Shown here: one piece after another, positions 23,606 through 31,015 of the stretch
Layout: the number at the start of each line of letters is the position of its first letter
Position numbering within the stretch: the stretch's first letter is position 1
Assembly: GCA_019112635.1 (NCBI GenBank)
Contig: DXIX01000013.1
Span: 1 to 48,295, forward strand
Source: Candidatus Blautia intestinigallinarum
Lineage (GTDB): Bacteria; Bacillota; Clostridia; Lachnospirales; Lachnospiraceae
DNA length: 48,295 nt
Direction of reading: 5' to 3'
Program-made: the position numbers and the translations under genes
Notes under the pieces: model-generated
Told to the model about the DNA's origin: nothing
Database searches by the model: none
What the model saw: the letters and a program-made list of their open reading frames with translations, nothing else

Positions 23606-25021
23606 ATGAAGAAAAGAATGGTGTGCTTAACGTTGGCACTAATAATAAGCGCAAGTCAAGTAATGACGGTCAGTGCATCACGAGAAGATGATTTGAGAGA
23701 AGAAGCAGCATACACCAGCAGCCAGCTGGATGCTACATATGATTATATTAATGAATTAGGTGCACAGATTGAGAGTTTGAATGCTGAGATCGCGACATTG
23801 GATCAGGAACTGGTGAACACCATGGTGAACATCGAAGTACTGAACACAGATATTGCCAACAAAGAGTCAGAGATTCAGCAGACAAGAAGCAATCTGAAGA
23901 CGGCAAAAGCAGAGCGTGATAAACAGTATGAGGCTATGAAGCTTCGAATTCAGTATCTGTATGAGAACGGCGGAAGCAATGCATGGTATAACCTGATGCT
24001 GGATTCCAATGATATCACAGAGCTGCTGAACAAAGCAGAGTATACACAGAAGATGTATAAATATGACCGCGATGCTCTGGAACAGTATGTTGAGACCATC
24101 AAAGAGATTAAGACACTGGGTGTACAGCTCAACGGCGAGAAGGCAGAATTGGAAGACATGAAGGCAGAGCAGGAAGCCAGCCAGGCAAGTCTGGAGACTC
24201 AGATCAGCGAGAAGCAGAGCGCAGCTGCCAATGCAAATGATGAGATCGCATATGCACAGCAGCAGGCCAACGAGTACGCAGCACTGTTAGAGGAACAGAC
24301 TGCTGAGATTCAGAGACTGGAAGCTGAGAGAATCGCAGCTGAGGAAGAGGCTAGACGCCAGGCTGAGGCAGAAGCAGCGGCAGCCGCTCAGGCAGCCGAG
24401 GAAGAGGCTAGTCAGGAGGAAAGCTCCGATGAAGAGTACTCAGAAGAGGGTGATTACTCTGAGGATGAGGACTACAGCGAAGACGGCGATTACAGTGAAG
24501 ATGAGGAGTACACCGAGGACGAGAGTTCCGATGAGGTGACTACCGATGAATATGGCAATGTCATTGACGAGGATAACACCGTTGAAGACTACGACGATGG
24601 AAGCTCCGATGAGAGTTACGAGGACGAGAGTTCGGATGACAGTGATTCATCACCAAGCTACTCAGGTGCTGGATCTGCGGTGGCAAGTTACGCTACACAG
24701 TTTGTAGGAAATCCGTATGTATATGGCGGAACCAGTCTTACCAACGGTGCAGACTGCTCCGGTTTCGTACAGAGCGTATATGCGAACTTCGGCGTAAGCC
24801 TTCCGAGAACATCCTACGAGCAGATGACAGTGGGAACAGAGGTATCTTATTCTGAGGCTCAGCCGGGTGACCTGATCTGCTACGGTGGACATGTGGCAAT
24901 TTATCTTGGAAATGGACAGATTGTACATGCCTCCAACAGCGCTCCTTATCCGGCAGGCGGAATCAAGATCAGCGACAATGCAGCATATCGTACGATTCTT
25001 TCCGTAAGACGTGTAATATAA
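23606..25021 (+). CDS. Secreted CwlO-like peptidoglycan endopeptidase (coiled coil plus NlpC/P60)
   Basis: A 471-residue exported hydrolase. A signal peptide (about 1-25, ending SASR) is followed by a long coiled coil (about 26-255) with a central LYENGG helix break, as in CwlO/PcsB-type proteins. An Ala/Glu stretch then leads to a very acidic linker (about 270-350, repeated DYSEDE units). The C-terminal NlpC/P60 domain (about 355-471) has C384 in GADCSGFV and H429 in GGHVAIYLG. It should cleave D-glutamyl-DAP-type bonds during wall growth, and proteins of this plan are controlled by FtsEX. No ftsEX is nearby. ATG 23606 has AAGGGTG upstream. Confidence 0.92.
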   Translation: MKKRMVCLTLALIISASQVMTVSASREDDLREEAAYTSSQLDATYDYINELGAQIESLNAEIATLDQELVNTMVNIEVLNTDIANKESEIQQTRSNLKTAKAERDKQYEAMKLRIQYLYENGGSNAWYNLMLDSNDITELLNKAEYTQKMYKYDRDALEQYVETIKEIKTLGVQLNGEKAELEDMKAEQEASQASLETQISEKQSAAANANDEIAYAQQQANEYAALLEEQTAEIQRLEAERIAAEEEARRQAEAEAAAAAQAAEEEASQEESSDEEYSEEGDYSEDEDYSEDGDYSEDEEYTEDESSDEVTTDEYGNVIDEDNTVEDYDDGSSDESYEDESSDDSDSSPSYSGAGSAVASYATQFVGNPYVYGGTSLTNGADCSGFVQSVYANFGVSLPRTSYEQMTVGTEVSYSEAQPGDLICYGGHVAIYLGNGQIVHASNSAPYPAGGIKISDNAAYRTILSVRRVI

Positions 25022-25030
25022 TCAGAAGTG

Positions 25031-25073
25031 AAAACTGTGAGACAGCGAAGAGTTGTCCCACAGTTTTTCTTTT
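25031..25073 (+). terminator. Terminator after the CwlO-like gene
   Basis: AAAACTGTG-GACA pairs with TGTC-CACAGTTTTT, then CTTTT. Confidence 0.8.
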
Positions 25074-25092
25074 GGAAAAATTTTCCCAGAGG

Positions 25093-25121
25093 TTGACTTT
25101 AGGAATCTGTGGTGTTATACT
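25093..25121 (+). promoter_or_regulatory. Promoter of the cobalamin-riboswitch transcript
   Basis: TTGACT (25093-25098), 17 nt, TATACT (25116-25121). The riboswitch begins about 25-30 nt further on. Confidence 0.6.
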
Positions 25122-25149
25122 AAACCCGTATAATTCCATAATGAACGTA

Positions 25150-25318
25150 TTAAGTGCCATTCATTTGAAATGGAGAGAGGGAATCAGGTGAGAGTCCTGA
25201 GCGATCCGGTCACTGTGACAGGGGAACGAGATTCCGAGATCCCATTGTGCTTAGAGTATGAGAAGGGGGAATCGAGTAGCGATCCTGGAGCCAGGAAACC
25301 TGCTTAATATGGCGAGGT
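25150..25318 (+). promoter_or_regulatory. Cobalamin (B12) riboswitch
   Basis: The conserved core is recognisable. GGGAA-CAGGTGAGAGTCCTG-GC lies at about 25179-25202, CACTGTGACAGGGGA follows, and GAGCCAGGAAACCTGC (about 25288-25303) is the B12-box-like element. P1 is formed by GCCAT (25156-25160) with ATGGC (25309-25313). The RNA binds a cobalamin and lowers downstream expression. The downstream gene is a Cys-rich small protein, so that unit is B12-regulated. Confidence 0.88.
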
Positions 25319-25363
25319 GAGCCTTCCGTGTAAAGTGTACAGCCACTTCTGAAATAATCCGCA

Positions 25364-25398
25364 ATTTCAGATGCGTATCTGCAGGACAGATGCTTTTT
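25364..25398 (+). terminator. Riboswitch expression platform: terminator with competing stem
   Basis: GTATCTG (25375-25381) pairs with CAGATGC (25387-25393) before TTTTT (25394-25398). An upstream TTTCAGAT (25365-25372) can pair with the same ATCTG, which gives a classic antiterminator/terminator choice. Confidence 0.65.
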
Positions 25399-25406
25399 AT
25401 GGAATC

Positions 25407-25512
25407 CGCCTGTTCATTTGAATTATGCATGATTAAATGGCAGGCGATTTACTCTGGTGATTCGTTCCCTCCGCGCACTCAAGAACGGATATTGCAAGCT
25501 GGAGTAAATCGC
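25407..25512 (+). other. Structured leader segment of unknown type
   Basis: After the riboswitch terminator there are about 140 nt before the next gene. CGCCTG (25407-25412) can pair with CAGGCG (25441-25446). An 11-bp perfect repeat, GCGATTTACTC (25444-25454) with GAGTAAATCGC (25502-25512), overlaps that site, and an inner CGTTC/GAACG stem lies inside it. The two outer helices exclude each other. No gene is seen here. Confidence 0.4.
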
Positions 25513-25539
25513 ACCCCCTTACAGCAGGAGGATTTTACA

Positions 25540-25839
25540 ATGAAAGAGAAGAAGCAATTTTGGGAGGACAAGGAGTTCTCTTTTTTTTGTCACAAAAAAT
25601 GCGAATATTTTCCCTGTCATGAGACGAAGGACCCGGAGAATTTTAACTGTCTGTTTTGTTACTGCCCGTTGTATGCTCTGGGTGACCGGTGCGGGGGAAA
25701 CTTTCGTATTCTGGAGAATGGCGTGAAGGATTGTTCCCGGTGCCTGCTTCCCCACAAAAGAGAAAACTTTGGATATGTGACAGGAAAATATCAGGAAATC
25801 ATGGAACTGGTGAAGAAAAATATCGAGGGAAAAAAATGA
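25540..25839 (+). CDS. Cysteine-rich small domain protein (B12-riboswitch controlled)
   Basis: A 99-residue protein with nine cysteines or so, in the pattern FFCHKKCEYFPCHE, FNCLFCYCPLY, DRCGGNF and KDCSRCLLPH. This matches the Cys-rich small domain family (PF04071-like), which is often found near cobalamin genes; it probably binds zinc or an Fe-S cluster. Function is not established. The start has AGGAGG (25527-25532) 7 nt away. Its stop overlaps the next start (ATGA), so the two products are translationally coupled and likely act together. A cobalamin riboswitch lies upstream. Confidence 0.8.
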   Translation: MKEKKQFWEDKEFSFFCHKKCEYFPCHETKDPENFNCLFCYCPLYALGDRCGGNFRILENGVKDCSRCLLPHKRENFGYVTGKYQEIMELVKKNIEGKK

Positions 25840-26666
25840 AAATTTCTGTTTTGATGGAGAATACGGCGTCTTCAGAGAAATATTTGTGCCGCCATGGACT
25901 CAGTTTTTATATTGAGACCAGAAAACATAAGATTCTTTTTGATATGGGGCCGGATGGCGACTTTCTGCAAAACGCAGAGAAAATGAATATTGATTTAAGC
26001 CAGGTGGACATTGCGTTTTTATCCCATGGGCATTATGACCATGGAGGAGGACTTAAGGCATTTCTGGAAGTGAATCAGAAAGCAAAGATACATATGCAAA
26101 AAGGTGTTTTTGAGAATTACTTTGCTCATGACACCAATCCTGAGAGAATCCGTTACATTGGCCTGGATAAGAGTCTTAAGGGAAATCAAAGGCTGGTGCT
26201 GCATGATGGAGATTACCGGATTGACGAAGAACTGGAAGTCTTTGCCGGCGTCACGGGAAGAATCTGTGCTTCGCCTGCTAATGATTCTTTGTTTGTGGAG
26301 TCGGAAGGACAGCAGATTTTGGATTCTTTTCAGCATGAGCAGAATCTTCTGATCCACCAGGACGGCAAGAATGCTTTGATCTGCGGGTGCTCCCATAATG
26401 GAATGGTGAATATCCTGAACCGGGCGGAGCAGATCATTGGAAAATCTGCGGACTGGGCAGTGGGAGGATTGCATCTGAAAGGAATGTATGAGGAAGATCC
26501 CGGGTCTGCGGAGCTCTTTTTTGAGAAACTGGCAGACTGCCTGATGGAGAAGCCTTGTGTCTATTACACCTGCCACTGTACGGGGCGGGCTGCCTACGAA
26601 TATATGAAAGAGAAGATGGGTGAACAGATTCATTATCTTGCCTCCGGAGATGTGGCGGTTCTGTGA
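25836..26666 (+). CDS. MBL-fold metallohydrolase of the COG1237 type
   Basis: A 276-residue metallo-beta-lactamase-fold protein. It begins KISVLMENTASSEKYLCRHGLSFYIE, with FDMGPDGDF and the metal motif SHGHYDHGGG (HxHxDH). A CGCSHNGMVNIL segment and the final YYTCHCTGRAAYEYMKE also match the COG1237 group. Members of that group were described as ribofuranosylaminobenzene-phosphate synthases in methanopterin synthesis. A role in methanopterin is unlikely in this organism. Coupling to the Cys-rich gene and the B12 riboswitch suggests a role in corrinoid metabolism or use; this is inference. The ATG at 25836 is the start; the frame is open upstream inside the other gene. Confidence 0.82.
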   Translation: MKISVLMENTASSEKYLCRHGLSFYIETRKHKILFDMGPDGDFLQNAEKMNIDLSQVDIAFLSHGHYDHGGGLKAFLEVNQKAKIHMQKGVFENYFAHDTNPERIRYIGLDKSLKGNQRLVLHDGDYRIDEELEVFAGVTGRICASPANDSLFVESEGQQILDSFQHEQNLLIHQDGKNALICGCSHNGMVNILNRAEQIIGKSADWAVGGLHLKGMYEEDPGSAELFFEKLADCLMEKPCVYYTCHCTGRAAYEYMKEKMGEQIHYLASGDVAVL

Positions 26667-26676
26667 TTCTGTAAAA

Positions 26677-26719
26677 AAACAAGACCAGATGAGTGATCAT
26701 CTGGTCTTGTTTCTTTTTT
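26677..26719 (+). terminator. Strong terminator after the B12-regulated pair
   Basis: AAACAAGACCAGATGA pairs perfectly with TCATCTGGTCTTGTTT around GTGA, followed by CTTTTTT. Confidence 0.9.
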
Positions 26720-27064
26720 CACTTGTTTGAGGGGGGAGATAGAGAGTGGTTATTCATCTATCCAAGTAATACTATACAAGATAAATGTGAGCAATTTGTG
26801 GCAAATTCATAAAGGATTTAGGAAAATCCTAAAGAAATTCTAAAAACCCGGTTAAAAGAAAATATTTTTCGGTTTTTGGGGCGTATATTGTGTATAAATG
26901 AGAAAATTGGGGAAGAATCAGGCAGACACTTTTATGGAACTGGAATGTCTGTCAAAAAAATAGAAAAATTTACACAATTACAGAGGTTTTATTTCATGTC
27001 TTGTGCTATAATAGGAGTCAGTTCTATAAAAAGAAGAAAGAGATGTGAGAGGGAAATCAAAATT
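26720..27064 (+). other. 345-bp intergenic region; extended -10 promoter near its end
   Basis: No gene is seen. It is AT-rich and contains short inverted repeats (AATTTG-TGG-CAAATT near 26795 and AGGATTT-AGGA-AAATCCT near 26813). An extended -10, TGCTATAAT (27004-27012), with no clear -35, probably drives ytvI-proA. Confidence 0.5.
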
Positions 27065-28168
27065 ATGGAAAAGCGAAAAGAATTTATCATTAATTGTACA
27101 TATTTTGCAATTATTTTATCTGCATCCTTTCTCCTGATTAAGTTCGGGCTGCCGCTGCTCGCACCGTTTGTCATAGGATTTATCCTCGCATATTTTCTCA
27201 AGTGGCCGATACGGTTTGTCTCCCGAAAGCTGAAATGTTCCAGGAAGATTGTGGCTATTGTTATGGTGTTTCTTTTCTATGGGACGATTGGCGTGTTTGT
27301 TGGAATTGCCAGTGTGAAGGTTTTTTCCACAGTGGGAATGTTTGTGACGAATCTTCCGCAGGTCTTTCGAAGTTACGGGGAGCCGATTCTGGCAGGAATC
27401 TTCACCAGGCTGGAACATGCGGTGATCCAGATGGACCCCACACTGCTGGAAGGACTGGATTATGTGTGGGATCAGTTCATGCAGTCTCTGCTGCAGCTGG
27501 TTTCCAAGCTGTCGGTGAGCAGCATGGAATTGATATCCGGCATTGCCTCTTCCCTGCCGATGTTGTTTATCAAACTGGTCCTGATGATTATCTCCACGTT
27601 TTTCATCGCTGCGGATTATGATAAGCTGGCCGGTTTTTGTATGGCACAGATGAGCAAGAGAGTGCGGAATGTTTTTATTCAGATTAAGCAGTATGTGGTG
27701 GGAACTTTGCTGGTATGTATTCGTTCTTATTTGTTGATCATGTCCATCACCTTTGTGGAACTGTCCCTGGGGCTTACGGTGATCAGGGTAGAGAATGCGA
27801 TCCTGATTGCACTGGGAATTGCTATTTTTGATATTTTGCCGGTTCTGGGAACGGGAGGAATCATGATTCCCTGGGCGGTGATCGCGGCGGTGTTGGGATA
27901 TTATCCCCTGGCATTGAAATTGCTGGTTCTGTATGTGGTTATCACCATCATTCGAAATATCATAGAGCCGAAGATTGTGGGCAGTCAGATCGGCTTGCAT
28001 CCGGTGCTGACTCTGGTGAGTATGTTCGCCGGGGTACAGCTTCTGGGTGTGGTGGGATTGTTCGGATTTCCGATCTTACTGTCACTTTTGAGATATTTAA
28101 ACGATACAGGTACCATTCACCTCTACAGGAGAGTGGGAGAGAAAAAGGAGGAAGAAAATGAGTATTAA
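27065..28168 (+). CDS. ytvI: YtvI-like sporulation membrane protein (AI-2E family)
   Basis: A 367-residue polytopic membrane protein of the AI-2E/PerM transporter family, and close in length to Bacillus YtvI. Hydrophobic segments sit at about 10-55, 65-90, 150-180 and 215-345. Family motifs include LAPFVIGFILAYFL, FDILPVLGTGGIMIPWA and IRNIIEPKIVGSQIGLHPVLTL. YtvI is a sporulation-stage membrane protein of unclear transport role. The start at ATG 27065 is chosen for the GAGAGGG ribosome site; the frame is open upstream but carries non-coding-like sequence. It overlaps proA by 11 nt. Confidence 0.82.
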   Translation: MEKRKEFIINCTYFAIILSASFLLIKFGLPLLAPFVIGFILAYFLKWPIRFVSRKLKCSRKIVAIVMVFLFYGTIGVFVGIASVKVFSTVGMFVTNLPQVFRSYGEPILAGIFTRLEHAVIQMDPTLLEGLDYVWDQFMQSLLQLVSKLSVSSMELISGIASSLPMLFIKLVLMIISTFFIAADYDKLAGFCMAQMSKRVRNVFIQIKQYVVGTLLVCIRSYLLIMSITFVELSLGLTVIRVENAILIALGIAIFDILPVLGTGGIMIPWAVIAAVLGYYPLALKLLVLYVVITIIRNIIEPKIVGSQIGLHPVLTLVSMFAGVQLLGVVGLFGFPILLSLLRYLNDTGTIHLYRRVGEKKEEENEY

Positions 28169-29447
28169 GGATTCCATCAGAAAAGTGAATGCAGCTTTTC
28201 CGGCATTGAGTGTTCTGGAGAACGAGAAGCGGAATCAGGCTCTGCGCCTGGCAGGTGAGACGCTCATGGAGAGAAAAGAAGAGATTTTCGCAGCGAATGA
28301 AAAAGACCTGGCAGCGGCAAGGGAGGCAGGACTGGATGCCCCTATTCTCAAAAGACTGGAATTCAATGAACAGAAGCTTAAAGAAGTAGTCAGCGGTCTC
28401 CATGATCTGAGCACACTTCCGGATCCGGTGGCACAGGTACAGATGGTGCGGGAACTGGATGAGGGCCTGACGTTATATCGGGAGAGTTGTCCCATCGGAA
28501 CCATCGGGATCATCTTTGAGTCCAGACCGGATGCCCTGGTCCAGATTTCTGCTCTTTGCATGAAGAGCGGAAACTGTGTGATTTTAAAGGGCGGAAGTGA
28601 AGCTCTTTATACCAACCGTGTTCTGTTCTCCATCATGCACGGCGCGGCTGTTCAGGCTGGATTCCCGGAGGACTGTATGCTGCAGCTGGAGGGAAGAGAG
28701 GCAGTGGGAGAGCTGCTGGAATGTGATAAGTATGTGGACCTTGTGATCCCCAGAGGTTCTAATTCGTTCGTTCAATATATTATGAACCATACCAGAATTC
28801 CGGTGATGGGACATGCAGATGGAATCTGTCATATTTATGTGGATAAGGATGCGGATCTGGATAAGGCGATTCCGATTCTGGTGGATGCCAAGACCCAGTA
28901 TGTGGCAGCCTGCAATACGATGGAGACTCTCCTGGTGCACAAAGATGTGGCAGAACAGCTTCTTCCCAGACTGAAAGAGGCATATGATGAGAAAAATGTG
29001 GAGCTTCGGGGAACTGAGGAGGTCCAGAAAATTATCTCCTGCAATCCGGCCACAGAGGAAGATTTCAAAACAGAATACACCGATTATATTCTGTCAGTGA
29101 AGCTGGTATCGGATGTCGCTGAGGCGGTTGACCATATCAATACTTATGGATCTCACCATACCGACTGTATTATCACAGAAAACCAAAAGACAGCGGACTG
29201 GTTCATGAAGATGGTGGATTCCGCAGGTGTTTATCAGAACTGCTCCACAAGGTTCGCGGACGGATACCGCTATGGATTCGGAGCGGAAGTGGGAATCAGC
29301 ACAGGAAAGATTCATGCCAGAGGTCCCGTGGGACTGGAGGGCCTGGTGACTTATAAATATAAACTGTATGGAAGCGGACAGATTGTGGCGGATTATGCGT
29401 CGGGCAAAAAACAATTCCATTTCAAGGATCTGAAACCGGAAAAATAA
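28158..29447 (+). CDS. proA: Gamma-glutamyl phosphate reductase
   Basis: ProA reduces gamma-glutamyl phosphate to glutamate-5-semialdehyde with NADPH, the second step of proline synthesis. The 429-residue length is typical. Visible are ANEKDLAAAREAGLDAPILKRL, GTIGIIFESRPDALVQISALC, KGGSEALYTN, the catalytic C252 in ACNTMETLLVH, and FGAEVGISTGKIHARGPVGLEGL. It overlaps ytvI by 11 nt with AAAAGGAGG at the start. proB, the usual partner, is not in the window. Confidence 0.97.
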   Translation: MSIKDSIRKVNAAFPALSVLENEKRNQALRLAGETLMERKEEIFAANEKDLAAAREAGLDAPILKRLEFNEQKLKEVVSGLHDLSTLPDPVAQVQMVRELDEGLTLYRESCPIGTIGIIFESRPDALVQISALCMKSGNCVILKGGSEALYTNRVLFSIMHGAAVQAGFPEDCMLQLEGREAVGELLECDKYVDLVIPRGSNSFVQYIMNHTRIPVMGHADGICHIYVDKDADLDKAIPILVDAKTQYVAACNTMETLLVHKDVAEQLLPRLKEAYDEKNVELRGTEEVQKIISCNPATEEDFKTEYTDYILSVKLVSDVAEAVDHINTYGSHHTDCIITENQKTADWFMKMVDSAGVYQNCSTRFADGYRYGFGAEVGISTGKIHARGPVGLEGLVTYKYKLYGSGQIVADYASGKKQFHFKDLKPEK

Positions 29448-29450
29448 AAG

Positions 29451-29493
29451 AAAAATGCGTTTGGCTTAGGGATGAGCCAGACGCATTTTTTTT
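29451..29493 (+). terminator. Terminator after proA
   Basis: AAAAATGCGT-TGGCT pairs with AGCCA-ACGCATTTTTTTT. Confidence 0.9.
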
Positions 29494-29610
29494 CTGCAGA
29501 TCGGAACTATAATATTTTCCTCATTTCCATATTTTTTGCACTGTGAATTGTGATATTTAAAATATAAAATAGACGGGAAAAATCAGTTTACAGAGCGGAG
29601 ACAATCAGAG

Positions 29611-30894
29611 ATGGAAATGAAAAACAGAGAAGTGATAAAGAATTTTTTACAGGAAATGGAAGAAAAGGCAGCGGACTGCCGGCAGTTGTGGGAACAATTT
29701 TCCCGCTGTTTTCTCAACACCCTGGAGACAACCATGAAGATTATGGATGACGGAACGGTGCATGTGATCACCGGCGATATTCCTGCTATGTGGCTTCGGG
29801 ATTCCACAGCTCAGATCCGTCCTTTTCTGTTCCTGGCAAAGGAAGACGAGGAGATGAGAAAGCTGGCGGCCGGACTTGTGAGAAGACAGTTTTTCTATAT
29901 CACACTGGATCCCTATGCCAATGCTTTCAACGACAGCCCCAACGGGGCATGCTGGGAGAAGGATGATCCTGAGCCAAGTCCCTGGGTGTGGGAGAGAAAA
30001 TTTGAGGTGGATTCCCTGTGTTATCCACTGCAGCTTGCCTGGATGCTGTGGAAAAATACCGGATGTACGGAACAGTTCGGTGGATATTTTACAGAAGGGG
30101 CGAAGAAGATTCTGGAGGTATTCCGGACGGAACAGAACCATGAGGAGAATTCTTCCTACCGGTTCAGAAGAAACAGTTATTTTAAGGATACGCTGTCCCG
30201 GGATGGGAAGGGTGCTTTGGTAAAACCGGATACCGGTCTGATCTGGTCGGGGTTCCGGCCAAGTGATGATGCCTGTACCTACGGATATCTGATTCCTTCA
30301 AATATGTTCGCGGTGGTTGTGCTGGGATATCTGGAGGAGATTGCCAGGGAAGTTCTCAAAGATGAGGAGATGGAGCGGGAAGCTGGTTGTCTGAGAGAGC
30401 AGGTACACGCCGCGGTGGAGGAGTATGGACGCACAAAGACGGAAGAGTTTGGAGTGGTGTATGCCTATGAGGTGGATGGCTATGGCATGTTTTGCCTGAT
30501 GGATGATGCCAATGTGCCCAGTCTTTTGTCCATGTCTTATCTGGGATATCCGGCGGATCCGGATACGATGGAGCGCACAAGGAGGATGCTCTTAAGCGAG
30601 GCTAACCCGTATTATTACAGCGGGAAGGCGGCAGCTGGAATCGGAAGTTCACACACATCCTCAAGGTATATCTGGCCGATTGCCCTGGCCATTCAGGGCC
30701 TGACAGAACCTTCCCGCAGCGAAAAGCAGAAAATTCTTGAAACTCTCGCGTCCACCACAGGAGGAACAGGGCTGATGCATGAAGGGTTCTGTGTGGATGA
30801 TCCGAAGCGGTATACAAGAGAATGGTTTTCCTGGGCAAACGCCATGTACATGGAACTGTTTCTTGATTTTCTCGGGTACAGACTGGAAATTTGA
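29611..30894 (+). CDS. GH125 exo-alpha-1,6-mannosidase
   Basis: A metal-independent mannosidase that removes alpha-1,6-linked mannose, as in N-glycan cores. The 427-residue protein matches the family throughout: ITGDIPAMWLRDSTAQIRP, DPYANAFND, and KFEVDSLCYPLQLAW. The probable general acid lies in WSGFRPSDDA and the base in TGLMHEGFC. No signal peptide is present, so it works on imported oligosaccharide. It opens the mannose locus and may be transcribed from an AT-rich region after proA. The ATG at 29611 has GAGCGGAG about 10 nt upstream. Confidence 0.93.
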   Translation: MEMKNREVIKNFLQEMEEKAADCRQLWEQFSRCFLNTLETTMKIMDDGTVHVITGDIPAMWLRDSTAQIRPFLFLAKEDEEMRKLAAGLVRRQFFYITLDPYANAFNDSPNGACWEKDDPEPSPWVWERKFEVDSLCYPLQLAWMLWKNTGCTEQFGGYFTEGAKKILEVFRTEQNHEENSSYRFRRNSYFKDTLSRDGKGALVKPDTGLIWSGFRPSDDACTYGYLIPSNMFAVVVLGYLEEIAREVLKDEEMEREAGCLREQVHAAVEEYGRTKTEEFGVVYAYEVDGYGMFCLMDDANVPSLLSMSYLGYPADPDTMERTRRMLLSEANPYYYSGKAAAGIGSSHTSSRYIWPIALAIQGLTEPSRSEKQKILETLASTTGGTGLMHEGFCVDDPKRYTREWFSWANAMYMELFLDFLGYRLEI

Positions 30895-30909
30895 GAGACG
30901 TCTTTGGTG

Positions 30910-30939
30910 AAACATAGAATTTTTACACTAAACATAGAA
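30910..30939 (+). promoter_or_regulatory. Direct repeat, probable YesN (AraC-type) site
   Basis: AAACATAGAA occurs at 30910-30919 and again at 30930-30939, a 20-bp period that places both on the same face of the helix. Two direct repeats just upstream of a -35 box is the usual arrangement for AraC-family activators. Confidence 0.5.
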
Positions 30940-30948
30940 ATTGGAAAA

Positions 30949-30977
30949 TTGTTTGAAGGAAAATCTTCCGTTACAAT
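30949..30977 (+). promoter_or_regulatory. Promoter of the GH38 gene
   Basis: TTGTTT (30949-30954), 17 nt, TACAAT (30972-30977). The downstream AraC-like repeat ends 9 bp before the -35. Confidence 0.5.
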
Positions 30978-31015
30978 AGAGAAAGAGGAAAAGGTAGCAC
31001 ATATAGGAGGTACTT

